In this document: positions 35,154 to 44,521 of the stretch, one piece after another
Layout: each line of letters starts with the position of its first letter
How positions within the stretch are numbered: position 1 is the first letter of the stretch
Assembly (NCBI GenBank): GCA_041393395.1
Contig: JAWKKG010000005.1
Location: 186,001 to 250,000, forward strand
From: JAGQIB01 sp041393395
GTDB lineage: Bacteria > ARS69
DNA length: 64,000 bases
Direction of reading: 5' to 3'
The notes under the pieces: generated by a model
The model's input: the letters and a program-made list of their open reading frames with translations, nothing else
Database searches by the model: none
What the model was told of the DNA's origin: nothing
Made by a program: the position numbers and the translations under genes

Positions 35154-36365
35154 CTAGGCCCCGAACTTGTCGAGGCGACCGGCCGACGCGAGCGCCTGCG
35201 CCATGAGATGCCGCGACGGGAACCGGCCGAGCGCGCCGCGCCGGCACGCGGTCTCGCCGAACTCGCGCGTATCGTCGACGTACGTGTTTCCGCCGCGCAT
35301 CAGCAACGGCACCGGGTGCCACGAGTGCGTCTTCATGAGCGACGGTGTGGAGTGATCGCCGGTGACCATCACGACGTCGGGCGCCGCGCGGTCCACGGTG
35401 TCGAGCAGCGCGTCGACCTTCTCGATCACCGACACCTTGCGGTCGAAGTCGCCGTCCTCGCCGGCCGAGTCCGTCTGCTTGATGTGCAGGTACACGAAGT
35501 CGTGCTCGGCGAGCGCCTTCGGCAGCGCCTCGAACTCCGCCTCGATCGACGGCATCTCCGGCAGCACGTCCATGCCCACGAGGCTCGCGAGTCCGCGGTA
35601 CATCGGGTACATCGCGATCGCGGCGGCCCGCAGCCCGAACTTCTCCCGGAACGACGGCGGCGGATTCCAGCCCGCGAAGCCGCGCAGGAGCACCTCGTTC
35701 GCGCGATCCTCGCCGCTCAGGATCTCGCGCGCCTGGCGGATGAAGTCGTTCGCGACCTCGGCCGTGCGTCGCGCGGCCGGCGAATCGACGTGCGCTTCGG
35801 CGGCCCGCGCGGGAACGCCGGTCGCCTGCGGATCCGTATCCGTCACGTCGCCGCCGAGCCCGTCGCCGCGGAACACCACCACCGCGCGGTGCTCCTTCTC
35901 GGCGCGCACCGTGATCTCCACCCCGTCGATGCGGACCCCATCTGCGAGCAGCCCCGCCACGCGGCGACCCTCGTCCGAGGGAATGCGGCCCGCGCGTCGG
36001 TCGATCAGGTTGCCGTCCGCGCCGCGGGTCGCGAAGTTGATGCGCGCCGCGACGTCCCGCTTCGTCATCTCGAGTCCCGCGCCGAGCGCGGAGAGGACAC
36101 CGCGCCCCACGTTCTCGCGGATCGGGTCGTAGCCGAACAGCGCCAGGTGCGCGGGACCGGAGCCCGGCGTGATGCCGGGGCCGACCGGGTCCACGAGCCC
36201 GGTCGCGCCTTCGGCCGCCCAGCGGTCGAGGTGCGGCGAGCGCGCGGTCTCGAGCTCGGTCTTGCCGGTGCCCGGTCGCGGGAGCCCACCGAGACCGTCG
36301 AACACGAGCAGAAGGATCTTCGCCTGCGATCGATTCAGCAGATCGCCGAGAATGGAGTCGGTCAT
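35154..36365 (-). CDS. apgM: Cofactor-independent phosphoglycerate mutase, archaeal type
   Basis: Interconverts 3- and 2-phosphoglycerate in glycolysis. The 403-residue member of the alkaline-phosphatase superfamily has LLLVFDGLGGLP (metal Asp), ELETARSPHLDRWA, GPGITPGSGPAHLALFGYDP with the nucleophilic Ser region, TDTDPQATG, HIKQTDSAGEDGDFDRK and VTGDHSTPS. The common archaeal H-D of that loop is E-D here. This is the archaeal-type aPGAM, found in scattered bacterial phyla. The ATG has a strong GGAGG seven bases upstream. Confidence 0.93.
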   Translation of the reverse strand: MTDSILGDLLNRSQAKILLLVFDGLGGLPRPGTGKTELETARSPHLDRWAAEGATGLVDPVGPGITPGSGPAHLALFGYDPIRENVGRGVLSALGAGLEMTKRDVAARINFATRGADGNLIDRRAGRIPSDEGRRVAGLLADGVRIDGVEITVRAEKEHRAVVVFRGDGLGGDVTDTDPQATGVPARAAEAHVDSPAARRTAEVANDFIRQAREILSGEDRANEVLLRGFAGWNPPPSFREKFGLRAAAIAMYPMYRGLASLVGMDVLPEMPSIEAEFEALPKALAEHDFVYLHIKQTDSAGEDGDFDRKVSVIEKVDALLDTVDRAAPDVVMVTGDHSTPSLMKTHSWHPVPLLMRGGNTYVDDTREFGETACRRGALGRFPSRHLMAQALASAGRLDKFGA

Positions 36366-36488
36366 GGCAACCTCCGGGGAACGGCCGGCGAGGATAGCAC
36401 GGCGGCCCGGAGCGAGGAACCGCCGGTCCGGTCGAGAGATCGGGTATCCTCCCGCCGGCTGCCCCCGCCACCTCGAGGATCGTTCGCC
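36366..36488. promoter_or_regulatory. Divergent promoter region with two TATCCT -10 candidates
   Basis: The 123-base spacer between apgM (minus) and the propeller gene (plus) has a TATCCT -10 candidate in each direction: 36391-36396 on the minus strand, 26 bases before apgM, and 36445-36450 on the plus strand, 39 bases before the ATG at 36489. Neither has a convincing -35 box, and spacing was not used as support. Confidence 0.35.
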
Positions 36489-37745
36489 ATGAGAAGAACC
36501 CTCGCCGGGATTCCCGTCGCGCTTGCCATCGCCGTCACCGCCCACGCGGTTCCGAGCCTCACGAACCCGGAAGAAGGGGTCCTGGAGAGACTGACTCCCG
36601 CGAGCGAGGCGTCGAAGCTGGACGCGATCGACGGCCTCGCGTTCGACCCGTACGGCAACCTGCTCGGTGTGCGCGAAGTCAGCGGGGTCGGCGGCGGGGT
36701 CGTCGCGATCGATACGGAGACCGGACTCGTCACCGAGCTCCTCGCCGGCGTCTCGCGGGCGGACCAGATCGCTCTCGTGAGCGGCGGCGAGTTCCGGGTG
36801 ACGAGCGAGGTCACCCCGGCCTCCCCGACCTCGCGACTGTTCGCGCTGACGCTCGGCTACACCGACCAGGTCCCCGATCCGGGATCGACGGGGATCGCGA
36901 GCGTCACGACATCGCTCGCGATCGACAATCCGGAGGGACTCGTGATCCTCCCCGCCGACGGCGCGTACGGTTTCGCGGGCGACGCCTACGTGTGCGAGGA
37001 TCGCAACCCGGGACGCGTGCTGCGGGTCCGTCCCGACGGCACCACGTCGGTTCTCGCGGCCGGACTCTCGAGGCCGGAAGGAGCCGCGTTCGGCGACTTC
37101 GGCGGGACGGCGGCCCCCGCGCTGTACGTCGCCGAGACGAGTACGCATCGCGTGATCCGAATCGACGCGGACGGCACGGTCGCGACGCTCGGCGCGCCGG
37201 GCGCCGTGGCGCTGACCTCGCCCGACAACGTGGAGTTCGGCCCGGACGGGTTCCTGTACGTCACGGAGGACCGGCCCGCACCCAGTAGCCGGGTGATCCG
37301 CATCGCCGCCGACGGCACCCACGAAGTGTTCGCGACGGGTTTCGGCCAGGCGCAGGGGATGATCTTCGCCGCGAACGGCGACTTCTACGTGGCCGAACAG
37401 GACTCGGACCGCGTGTGGCGGGTTCGTTTCGGCGTCGCCACCGCGGCCGCACCCTTCCCCGACCCGACTCGACTCCCGAACCTCACGGGGAGGCCGAATC
37501 CCTTCGCGATCGCCACGGATCTCGAGTTCGAGATCGCGCGGACCGCCGCGGTCCGGCTGTCCGTTCACGACGTTCGCGGGCGACGCATCGCGGTCCTCGA
37601 GGACGGCCCGCTCGGTCCGGGACGCCATCGACGATCGTGGACGGGGACCGGCCACGCCGGCGAGCCGGTACCGCCCGGCGTGTACTACGCGCGACTCGAG
37701 GTCGCCGGCGCGGTGCACACCCGGAAGATCGTCCTTCGACGCTAG
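36489..37745 (+). CDS. Secreted SMP-30/NHL-type beta-propeller protein with FlgD-like end
   Basis: A 418-residue protein with a signal peptide (residues 1-20, cleavage near AHA-V), followed by repeating four-strand blades with loops such as EGLVILPADGAYGFAGDAYVCEDRNPGRVLRV, PDNVEFGPDGFLYVTED and QGMIFAANGDFYVAEQDSDRVWRV. These are the hallmark of gluconolactonase/strictosidine-synthase/NHL propellers. Residues 335-418 form the FlgD-like terminal domain (GRPNPFAIATDLEFEI ... PGVYYARLE ... TRKIVLRR). Ligand or enzyme activity cannot be predicted. Confidence 0.75.
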   Translation: MRRTLAGIPVALAIAVTAHAVPSLTNPEEGVLERLTPASEASKLDAIDGLAFDPYGNLLGVREVSGVGGGVVAIDTETGLVTELLAGVSRADQIALVSGGEFRVTSEVTPASPTSRLFALTLGYTDQVPDPGSTGIASVTTSLAIDNPEGLVILPADGAYGFAGDAYVCEDRNPGRVLRVRPDGTTSVLAAGLSRPEGAAFGDFGGTAAPALYVAETSTHRVIRIDADGTVATLGAPGAVALTSPDNVEFGPDGFLYVTEDRPAPSSRVIRIAADGTHEVFATGFGQAQGMIFAANGDFYVAEQDSDRVWRVRFGVATAAAPFPDPTRLPNLTGRPNPFAIATDLEFEIARTAAVRLSVHDVRGRRIAVLEDGPLGPGRHRRSWTGTGHAGEPVPPGVYYARLEVAGAVHTRKIVLRR

Positions 37746-37776
37746 AAGCGTTGCGTACGGGTCCCGGGTTCCGGGA

Positions 37777-38799
37777 TCACAGCGTCACCAGCGGGACGAG
37801 GCGTCCTACCGCCTCGCCCGCGTGGTTCCGGATCGGATCCGCGTGCCAGCGAGCGAGCGACGCGAGCCCGGCCGCGTCCACGAGACCGAGCTGGCGCAGC
37901 ACCTCCACCACGACGCAGTGCGAGCTGCGAAAGTCGCCGGCCGCGGACTTGGACGCGAGCGCGAACCCGCGATCGCCGTCCCGCCACGCGAGCGCGTAGT
38001 AGCCCTCGGCGCCGCCCTTCGCGATCAGCGGAAGTTGCGTCGCGCGCATGATCGCGGTGCAGATGCGGCGCGTGCCGGCGACCATCTCGGGATGCGCGCG
38101 CATCGCGTCGAACAGCCGCGACGTGGCTGCGCGTCGTCCCGCCGGCAAACCGCGGCCGGACGCGAAGCGCGCGAGCGCGAGGGCGAAGGACTCCACCGGA
38201 AGTCGCCAGGCCGGCACGCCGCATCCGTCCACCGCGTGCCCGATCCGCTCGGGCGGCAGCTCCGCGAGTTGCGCGAGCGCCGACCGGATGTCCCCCTGCA
38301 GCGGATGCTCCGGCCGCCAGTACGTTCGCGGCTCGTGTCCCGCGTGCTTCGCCGCGGCGAGCATCCCGGCGTGCTTGCCCGAGCAGTTGTTGTGAACGGA
38401 CGCCGGCGCCTCGCCGGCCAGCACGAGGTCGCGCGCGGACTCCGCGTGTCCGGGCGCGTGCGGCCCGCAGTGGAGGAACGATTCGTCGAGTCCCGCGCGG
38501 GCGAGCATCGCGCGCACGCCCTCCACGTGGAACGGCTCGCCGTCGTGCGACGCGCACGCGAGGGCCAGATGGCGCGGCTCGAAGCCGAACGCGTCGGCGG
38601 CGCCGTTCTCCACCAGCGGGATCGCCTGCACCATCTTCGCGCTGGAGCGGACGAACGATTCGACCGAGGGATCGCCCCAGCGGGCGAGCACGCGGCCGGT
38701 GTCGTCGAGCACGACGAGTACCCCGTCGTGCCACGACTCCGGCTGCCCGCCGCGCTCGACGCGAACCCAGCGTCGATACGGAGAAGCGGTCTCGCTCAC
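37777..38799 (-). CDS. L-asparaginase, AnsA (Rhizobium etli) type
   Basis: A 340-residue protein of the asparaginase-II family first described in Rhizobium etli, unrelated in fold to E. coli AnsA/AnsB. Seen here are SFVRSSAKMVQAIPLV, the ACASHDGEPFH motif, HNNCSGKHAGML with the conserved S-x-K-H cluster, and DGCGVPAWRLPVESFALALA. It should hydrolyse asparagine to aspartate and ammonia in the cytoplasm. Four consecutive GTG codons precede SETASP. I chose the last (38799), which overlaps the stop of the upstream outer-membrane gene by four bases. Confidence 0.85.
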   Translation of the reverse strand: MSETASPYRRWVRVERGGQPESWHDGVLVVLDDTGRVLARWGDPSVESFVRSSAKMVQAIPLVENGAADAFGFEPRHLALACASHDGEPFHVEGVRAMLARAGLDESFLHCGPHAPGHAESARDLVLAGEAPASVHNNCSGKHAGMLAAAKHAGHEPRTYWRPEHPLQGDIRSALAQLAELPPERIGHAVDGCGVPAWRLPVESFALALARFASGRGLPAGRRAATSRLFDAMRAHPEMVAGTRRICTAIMRATQLPLIAKGGAEGYYALAWRDGDRGFALASKSAAGDFRSSHCVVVEVLRQLGLVDAAGLASLARWHADPIRNHAGEAVGRLVPLVTL

Positions 38800-39371
38800 C
38801 ACCACCACGTGAGCTGGGCGGTCAGCGAAACCCAGCTCACGCTCTTCACGACGTCGCCGTCGACCGCGACCCCCGCCCACTCGATCTGCGGACCGAGCGC
38901 GAACTTCGGAGTCAGCCGGAACTCCCACCCCGTGGCGAAGAGCATGCCGAGCCCGTTCTCACTGCCGGAGAGCGTGAGCCCGGCGTCGCGATACTCGGCC
39001 TTGACCGCGCCGAACCCGACGCCCCCTCGCAGGTAGTAGCCGTTCTGCGCCGGGAACACCGTGACACCGAACGCCGCGACCGTGGCGGAGCGCTGCAGCG
39101 TGCCGGCGCCCGGCACATCGTCGTTGCGGGTGAAACCGCTCGTCTCCAGACCGAGGGCGACCGAGCGGTTCAGCGCGCCGCCGATCCGGAAGTTGCCGAC
39201 CCCGCCGCCGCCGTCGTCGTCCGGCAGGTTCTGATAGCGCTCCTGGTCGCCGCCGCCGCCGATGCCGAAGCCGAGATAGAAGCCGTTGCGTTCGTGATCG
39301 TATCCGGCGTGCGCGATGGCCGGCGCGAGCGCGACGACCGCGATCGACGCGAGCAGAATCGTGCGAAGCAT
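38796..39371 (-). CDS. Small outer-membrane beta-barrel protein, function unknown
   Basis: A 191-residue protein with a signal peptide (1-22, cleavage after AHA) and alternating hydrophobic strands with Gly-rich turns (NGFYLGFGIGGGGDQ, NFRIGGALNRSVALGLE, GYYLRGGVGFGAVKAEY). It ends in three Trp residues, and a terminal aromatic residue is the usual BAM-insertion signal. The size fits an 8-strand barrel of the OmpW/OmpX type. The last codons, TGGTGGTGGTGA, contain the start of the asparaginase gene. The ATG at 39371 has GGGGAGGGG upstream. Pore function is not established. Confidence 0.7.
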   Translation of the reverse strand: MLRTILLASIAVVALAPAIAHAGYDHERNGFYLGFGIGGGGDQERYQNLPDDDGGGGVGNFRIGGALNRSVALGLETSGFTRNDDVPGAGTLQRSATVAAFGVTVFPAQNGYYLRGGVGFGAVKAEYRDAGLTLSGSENGLGMLFATGWEFRLTPKFALGPQIEWAGVAVDGDVVKSVSWVSLTAQLTWWW

Positions 39372-39459
39372 GCACCCCTCCCCGTTGGAGACCCGCGGAG
39401 GCTGCCGCAACTCCGGCGACGTGTCGAGTGTGCGGTTCCGCCACAGACCCGGACGCGAT

Positions 39460-39491
39460 TCCGCCCCGCCGACGCAAGTCGACGGGGCGGA
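39460..39491 (-). terminator. Hairpin after the PQQ-propeller gene
   Basis: TCCGCCCCGCCGAC and GTCGACGGGGCGGA pair over 14 positions (one G-U in minus-strand RNA) around a GCAA tetraloop. It starts 25 bases after the stop at 39516 on the minus strand. No T-run follows. Confidence 0.55.
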
Positions 39492-39515
39492 GAACTCGTC
39501 GCGCGAGCCGGTGCG

Positions 39516-41663
39516 TCAGCGCACGAGCGACACCTTCTCGGTGGCCCGCACGTCCCCCGACTCGAACCGGTAGAAGTACACGCCCGCCGCCACCGGACGG
39601 CCGGCGTCGTCGTTGCGATCCCACACCACGACGTTCGACCCGGCCGGCCGTACGCCATCGAGCAGCGTGCGAATCCGGGCGCCCCTCAGATCGTAGATCC
39701 GCACCGACGCATGCGCGGACCGCGCGAGCTCGAACCGTACCCGCACCGGATCCGAGAACCGACTCGGATTCGGGCTCGCACCGAGCAGGCGTGTCGCGCC
39801 GATCGCGGCGACGTCGTCGATCCCCGTCACGCCGTCGGTGATCGTGAAGGGCTCGCTGTACTGCGCGAATCCCGGCGCGCCGGCGGGGAAGATCCGGAGC
39901 ACCGCGTCCGACGTCGCCGGCCCCGTCACCGTCCAGGCGTAGGAACCGTCGTTCGGCGTCCCGATGACGACCTCTTCCCAGGGCCCCGCGTTCCGCGAGA
40001 GCTGGATCACGCGATTCGTGGGCGCGTTGCCGGCCAGCCACTCGATCGTGGGCGTGCTCCCGATCGTCCAGATCGCGCCGGGCTCAGGCGCCACCACCGT
40101 TCCCACCGGGAGGACCGTGACCGAGACCGTGTCGGCCGCGAGCACGTCGCACGGGTCCACCACGCGCAGGATGAACTGCTGAAGAAGGGGCCCCGAGGAG
40201 GGATCCGTGGTGAGCAGCGTGTACGTCGGCTCGTACGACAGCACGGGGCCCGGCGTGCTCCCGATCAGGGCGCGCCACTCCCAGAACGCGATCCCGTTGT
40301 CCGGATCGCTGCTGCCGGTGCCGTCGAACAGCACCGACGTTCCCGGCCAGAGCGCGGAATCCGGCTCCGCGATGATCGCGGTCGGTCCGATGTTCGCCGT
40401 GCAGATCGGCGCTTCGCCTTCGGGAGCCGCGAGGGTGGCGAACTGGTTCAGTCCGCTGGACACGTTGCAGGTCTGCTTGCGACGCCAGGTCAGGAAGATC
40501 GATCCGTCGGCGAGCGGCGTGACGGTCTCGTTCTGCACGCAACCGGCGCCGGCCGCCGGCGCGTACTGGAACTTCGTGATCCCGCTGGTGGGCGAGAACG
40601 CGACGAAAGTGAGTCCGGACCACAAGTAGATCGTATTGTCGCCTCCGACCACCGGCTCGGTGTCGGCGACGGAGACCGGCAGCGGAATCGATCCCAACCC
40701 GGAGCCGTCCGTGACGTCGACCCGGTGCAGGTGCGTTCCGCCCGTCCCGGGTGCGAGCACGAGCGCCTCGCCGTCCTGCAGCAACGACGGAGGCATGTCG
40801 TCGATCGCCTGGCTCGGATACGGATACCGCCACGCCTGCGCGCCCGTCAGTGGCTCGTAGGCGTACAGACCGGGCGACGGTCCGCTGAACGCCGTGTGGA
40901 CGATCACGAGTCCGTTGTCCGCGATCACGGGCGAGCTCAGCGCTCCCCCGGGGCTCGACGTCCAGTCGACGGCACCCGTCGCGCCATCGAGCCGGGTCAA
41001 CCCCACGAGATTGTCCGCGTAGTACACCGCTCCGTCGTCGCCGAGCGCCGGCGCGTGTTCGTTCATCGAGAACAGACCGACCGGAACCGTCGTGCTCCAG
41101 AGCTCGTTGCCCGCGGGATCCAGACAGAACGCGGTGTAGGTCGTGTACGGGTTCTCGGTGAACCGCCCGTACACGTTGCCGGCGGCATCCACCGCGACGC
41201 CCGACATCTGCGGGAGGGCCCCGGTGTTCACCGGGTAGGTGGCGGTCCAGAGCTCGCTGCCCGTCGCGTCGAGCTTCACGACCCCGAGCGGACCGGGGAC
41301 GGCCGCGGTCTCCCACGGGACGTAGAGGGTCTCGCCGGGACCGAGCGCGGGCCCACCGTACGTCAGGGTCGGCGTGAACGGCGTGGTCCACGCGATGGCC
41401 CCGGTCTGGGGATCGCGCGCCTGCAAGTCCGTGGTGCGACTGAAGTAGACGAGACCCGACGGACCTTGCACGACGCCGACCGCCGGCCGCACCCCCACAT
41501 CCCCCACCGGATAGAGCGGGTTCGCTACCTGCGAGGCATAGACCTCGGACCGGGAAGTGCGGTGATTGTCGCTGCGACTGGTCGCCCACTGGGCGTCGAC
41601 GGGCCCCACGAGCGCGAGACTGCCGAGCGCGAGGGAGAGACCGAGAGCTGGTTTCCTCTGCAT
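39516..41663 (-). CDS. Secreted PQQ-type beta-propeller protein with PKD-like and FlgD-like domains
   Basis: A 715-residue exported protein. The signal peptide (1-24) ends PVDA-Q. Residues 40-390 are PQQ-like propeller repeats (GAIAWTTPFTPTLTYGGPAL, GAVDWTSSPGGALSSPVIADNG, GAQAWRYPYPSQAIDDMPP). A PKD-like segment (STPGPVLSYEPTYTL, IAEPDSALWPGTSVLFDGTGSSDPDNG) and an Ig-like segment follow. The FlgD-like terminal domain is PNPSRFSDPVRVRFEL ... GVYFYRFESGD ... EKVSLVR. It is probably a surface-exposed binding or structural protein; no catalytic motif is seen. The ATG at 41663 has CGGAGGATC upstream. Confidence 0.75.
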   Translation of the reverse strand: MQRKPALGLSLALGSLALVGPVDAQWATSRSDNHRTSRSEVYASQVANPLYPVGDVGVRPAVGVVQGPSGLVYFSRTTDLQARDPQTGAIAWTTPFTPTLTYGGPALGPGETLYVPWETAAVPGPLGVVKLDATGSELWTATYPVNTGALPQMSGVAVDAAGNVYGRFTENPYTTYTAFCLDPAGNELWSTTVPVGLFSMNEHAPALGDDGAVYYADNLVGLTRLDGATGAVDWTSSPGGALSSPVIADNGLVIVHTAFSGPSPGLYAYEPLTGAQAWRYPYPSQAIDDMPPSLLQDGEALVLAPGTGGTHLHRVDVTDGSGLGSIPLPVSVADTEPVVGGDNTIYLWSGLTFVAFSPTSGITKFQYAPAAGAGCVQNETVTPLADGSIFLTWRRKQTCNVSSGLNQFATLAAPEGEAPICTANIGPTAIIAEPDSALWPGTSVLFDGTGSSDPDNGIAFWEWRALIGSTPGPVLSYEPTYTLLTTDPSSGPLLQQFILRVVDPCDVLAADTVSVTVLPVGTVVAPEPGAIWTIGSTPTIEWLAGNAPTNRVIQLSRNAGPWEEVVIGTPNDGSYAWTVTGPATSDAVLRIFPAGAPGFAQYSEPFTITDGVTGIDDVAAIGATRLLGASPNPSRFSDPVRVRFELARSAHASVRIYDLRGARIRTLLDGVRPAGSNVVVWDRNDDAGRPVAAGVYFYRFESGDVRATEKVSLVR

Positions 41664-41812
41664 CGGAGAGATCCTCCGGCTGGATGGGGCGGATTCCGCC
41701 GCGACCATCTCAGGGGGAGCAACGGGCCGCCGGCAGAGCCGGTGCCGGGGGAACGGTGTTCGATTCGCCCGACAGACGGCGAGCCTCCGAGGCAGATACC
41801 CGGCCCCGACCT

Positions 41813-41842
41813 TTGAACTCTGCCGCTCGCCCCGGTTACCCT
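41813..41842 (+). promoter_or_regulatory. Candidate promoter of the M28 peptidase gene
   Basis: TTGAAC and TACCCT are 18 bases apart and place transcription start about 30 bases before the ATG at 41879. TACCCT is also the -10 candidate of the metal-uptake operon at 58059. Confidence 0.45.
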
Positions 41843-41878
41843 GCCTGTTGCCCCGCTCCCTCGTTCCCGGAGGCCCTC

Positions 41879-44518
41879 ATGCGATTTCTCGTCCCGGCGA
41901 CGGCGCTCGTGCTCTCCGTCGCGGCCGGGTCGGCCCTCGCGTCGCCCCTGTCTCCCGCCCAGCTCGATGCGCAGGTCACGCAGTGCCTCGCCGAGGTGAA
42001 TGCGGACAGTCTGTTCTCGTACATCGGCGCCCTGCAGGGTTTCGGTACGCGACACACCGTCTCCGACACCACGTCGACGACGTTCGGAATCGGCGCCGCG
42101 CGCCGATGGGTGCACGACAAGTTCCTCGAGTTCCAGTCGCAGGGCGGGAACCTCGTCGTGACCTACGAGGACTTCACGCTGACGATCTCGGGGGTGGATC
42201 GCCTACACCGCAACGTCGTGGCGGAGATCCCCGGCACGGCGGCGGGCACGGCGGACGAACGCATCTACGTGATCGGCGGACATCTCGACAGCCGCAACGA
42301 GGACGTCGACGATCCGCTCGGCACCGCGTTCGGCGCGGACGACGACGCGAGCGGCGTCTCGTGTGCGATCGAGCTCGCGCGCGTGATGTCCACCAAGACC
42401 TGGCCCATGACGCTGCGGTTCGTCGCGTTCGTCGGCGAGGAGCAGGGACTCATCGGCTCGGACTGGCACGCCGCCCGCGCGGTCGATCGCGGCGACCCGA
42501 TCGCGGCGATGCTGAACAACGACACGATGGCGAGCATCATCGGCGCGCCGCATCCGGACAGCACGGCGATGACGGACACGACGCTGGCGCGCGTGTTCGC
42601 GAGCCCCCCCGAGAACGGGCCGCACCGGCAGTTCCAGCGACACCTCAAGTCGCTCGGCGACGCCTACGTGCCGATCCAGCAGATCGTGATGATCCCGGCC
42701 GTCGACCGACCGGCGCGGGGCGGGGACCACGAGTCGTTCGTGAGCAAGGGCTTCACCGCGATCCGATACATGGAGTACCTCGAGGAGGTCGACCGCCAGC
42801 ACACCACCGACGGCGACACGCTCGGCGCGCACCTCGACAGGAACTACATCCGGCGCAACGCGCAGGTCGACCTGGCGACGCTCGGCTCGCTCGCGCTCTC
42901 CCCCGCGTCGCCGAACGGGCTCGCGGTCGCGGACATCGGCGACTCCTCGGGCTTCCGCCTCACGTGGCCGTCCACGAACACGGAGCCCGATCTCGCCGGC
43001 TACCTCGTCACGATCCGGACTCCCGGCGCGCTCGACTACGATCAGGTGATCGACGTGGGTCTCGTCAACGAGTACGTCCACGCGAGCGCCGCGGCCGAGA
43101 GCCTGTACTTCGGGCTCTCCGTGCGCAACACGGGGGACCACCGCGCGCTCGTAGCGCGCGAGGTGCTCGGCGTGCTTTCGACGTTGCCGGGCGCTCCCGA
43201 CGGTCTCGTGGCGGCGCCGGACGGCGACTCCGTCACGCTGACCTGGAACCCGCGGGCGGAGGCGGACCTCGCCGGCTATCGCGTGTGGCGGTCCACGACG
43301 TCCGGCGGCGGGTACGTCGAGATCTCCGCCGGCCTCGTCCCGTCGACGACGTTCGACGACGTGACCGCGCCCCCGCACACCCGGCTGTACTACGTCGTGA
43401 CGGCGGAGGACGTCGCCGCGAACGCGAGTCCGTTCTCCGAGGAGGCCGAGGCGCGACTCGTCACGCTGGACTCCGGAGTGCTGTTCGTGGACGAGACGAA
43501 ACCGGGCCAGTCCGCCTGGTTCCCGAACGACGCGCTCGCCGACTCCGTGTACGCCGAGATGCTCGCCGGCATCCCTCACGACGTGCTGGACTGGGATGCG
43601 GACGGGCCGTTCACGCTCTCGGATCTCGGCATCTACTCCACCGTGATCTGGGCGTCCGACGACTTCAACGGCCAGTTCCAGGGTTACCCGCTCGTGACGC
43701 AGTACGTGAAGGACGCGCAGGATGCCCTGCGCGCGTACCTCGACGCCGGCGGCAACGTGCTGCTCGCGGCGTGGGAAGGCGCGGCCGGAATCGACTACCC
43801 GGACGACCAGTATCCGCGCGCGCTCGGACCGGGCGACTTCCTCCACGACTACTTCGGCGTGGAGACCGCGGAGCAGAAGCGCGAGGCCGCGTTCGAGGGC
43901 GGTCACGGGGCCGGCGCGTTCGCCGACGTCTTCCTGGAGCCCACCCGGCTGCGGCCGCAGTGGAACGGGACGCTGATCCGCGCGGAGTACTTCTCCTCGC
44001 TGCGCCCGGAGGCGACCGTTCCGTTCACGTTCCGCTCCAGTGATCCGGATTCCGCGTACGACTTCGCGCCGTGCGCGTCGGCCATGATCGGCACTCCGTG
44101 GCGATCGATGTACCTCGGATTCCCCCTGTATCACCTCGCCACGGCGGACGCGCAGGCGTTGCTCGGAACCGCGTTGACGTTCCTGGAGAACGAGGGCACG
44201 GACGCACCGGTGATCGGCGGCGCGCGCGGTTTCGCGCTCGGCGTGGTCCGACCGAATCCCTTCCGGGGCGAGACGGAGATCCGCTGGTCGGTCCCGACCG
44301 ATGGGGCGCGTGTGCGACTCGACGTGTACGACGTGGCCGGACGTCGCGTGCGCGCGCTGCTCGACGATCGACTCGCCGCCGGCCCGCACGCGATGTCGTG
44401 GGACGGCCGCAACGACGACGGTCACCGGGTGGCGGCGGGCGTGTACTTCCTGCGGATGCGCGGCGAGGACGCGGGCACGGAAACGCGCTTCAGCCGCAAG
44501 ATCGTGCGGCTGCAGTAG
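41879..44518 (+). CDS. Secreted M28-family zinc peptidase with FnIII-like and FlgD-like domains
   Basis: An 879-residue exported enzyme with a signal peptide (1-21, ALA-S). The M28 aminopeptidase/carboxypeptidase domain (about 100-340) carries the two-zinc ligands: His in VIGGHLDSR, the bridging Asp in GADDDASGV, the catalytic Glu pair in VGEEQGLIGS, Asp in LNNDTMAS and His in DRQHTTDGD. Two fibronectin-III-like modules follow (LTWPSTNTEPDLAGYLV and LTWNPRAEADLAGYRVWRS). Next comes an unassigned domain of about 270 residues beginning LFVDETKPGQSAWF, and then the FlgD-like end (RPNPFRGETEIRWSV). It is likely a scavenging exopeptidase at the cell surface. GGAGG lies six bases before the ATG. 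Confidence 0.85.
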   Translation: MRFLVPATALVLSVAAGSALASPLSPAQLDAQVTQCLAEVNADSLFSYIGALQGFGTRHTVSDTTSTTFGIGAARRWVHDKFLEFQSQGGNLVVTYEDFTLTISGVDRLHRNVVAEIPGTAAGTADERIYVIGGHLDSRNEDVDDPLGTAFGADDDASGVSCAIELARVMSTKTWPMTLRFVAFVGEEQGLIGSDWHAARAVDRGDPIAAMLNNDTMASIIGAPHPDSTAMTDTTLARVFASPPENGPHRQFQRHLKSLGDAYVPIQQIVMIPAVDRPARGGDHESFVSKGFTAIRYMEYLEEVDRQHTTDGDTLGAHLDRNYIRRNAQVDLATLGSLALSPASPNGLAVADIGDSSGFRLTWPSTNTEPDLAGYLVTIRTPGALDYDQVIDVGLVNEYVHASAAAESLYFGLSVRNTGDHRALVAREVLGVLSTLPGAPDGLVAAPDGDSVTLTWNPRAEADLAGYRVWRSTTSGGGYVEISAGLVPSTTFDDVTAPPHTRLYYVVTAEDVAANASPFSEEAEARLVTLDSGVLFVDETKPGQSAWFPNDALADSVYAEMLAGIPHDVLDWDADGPFTLSDLGIYSTVIWASDDFNGQFQGYPLVTQYVKDAQDALRAYLDAGGNVLLAAWEGAAGIDYPDDQYPRALGPGDFLHDYFGVETAEQKREAAFEGGHGAGAFADVFLEPTRLRPQWNGTLIRAEYFSSLRPEATVPFTFRSSDPDSAYDFAPCASAMIGTPWRSMYLGFPLYHLATADAQALLGTALTFLENEGTDAPVIGGARGFALGVVRPNPFRGETEIRWSVPTDGARVRLDVYDVAGRRVRALLDDRLAAGPHAMSWDGRNDDGHRVAAGVYFLRMRGEDAGTETRFSRKIVRLQ

Positions 44519-44521
44519 CGA

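Noticed and set aside
33563..36365. Polyamine operon formed by apgM, lnt and speA
   Set aside because: The genes are adjacent but belong to different pathways, and no agmatine-processing gene is present. It is simple co-transcription.
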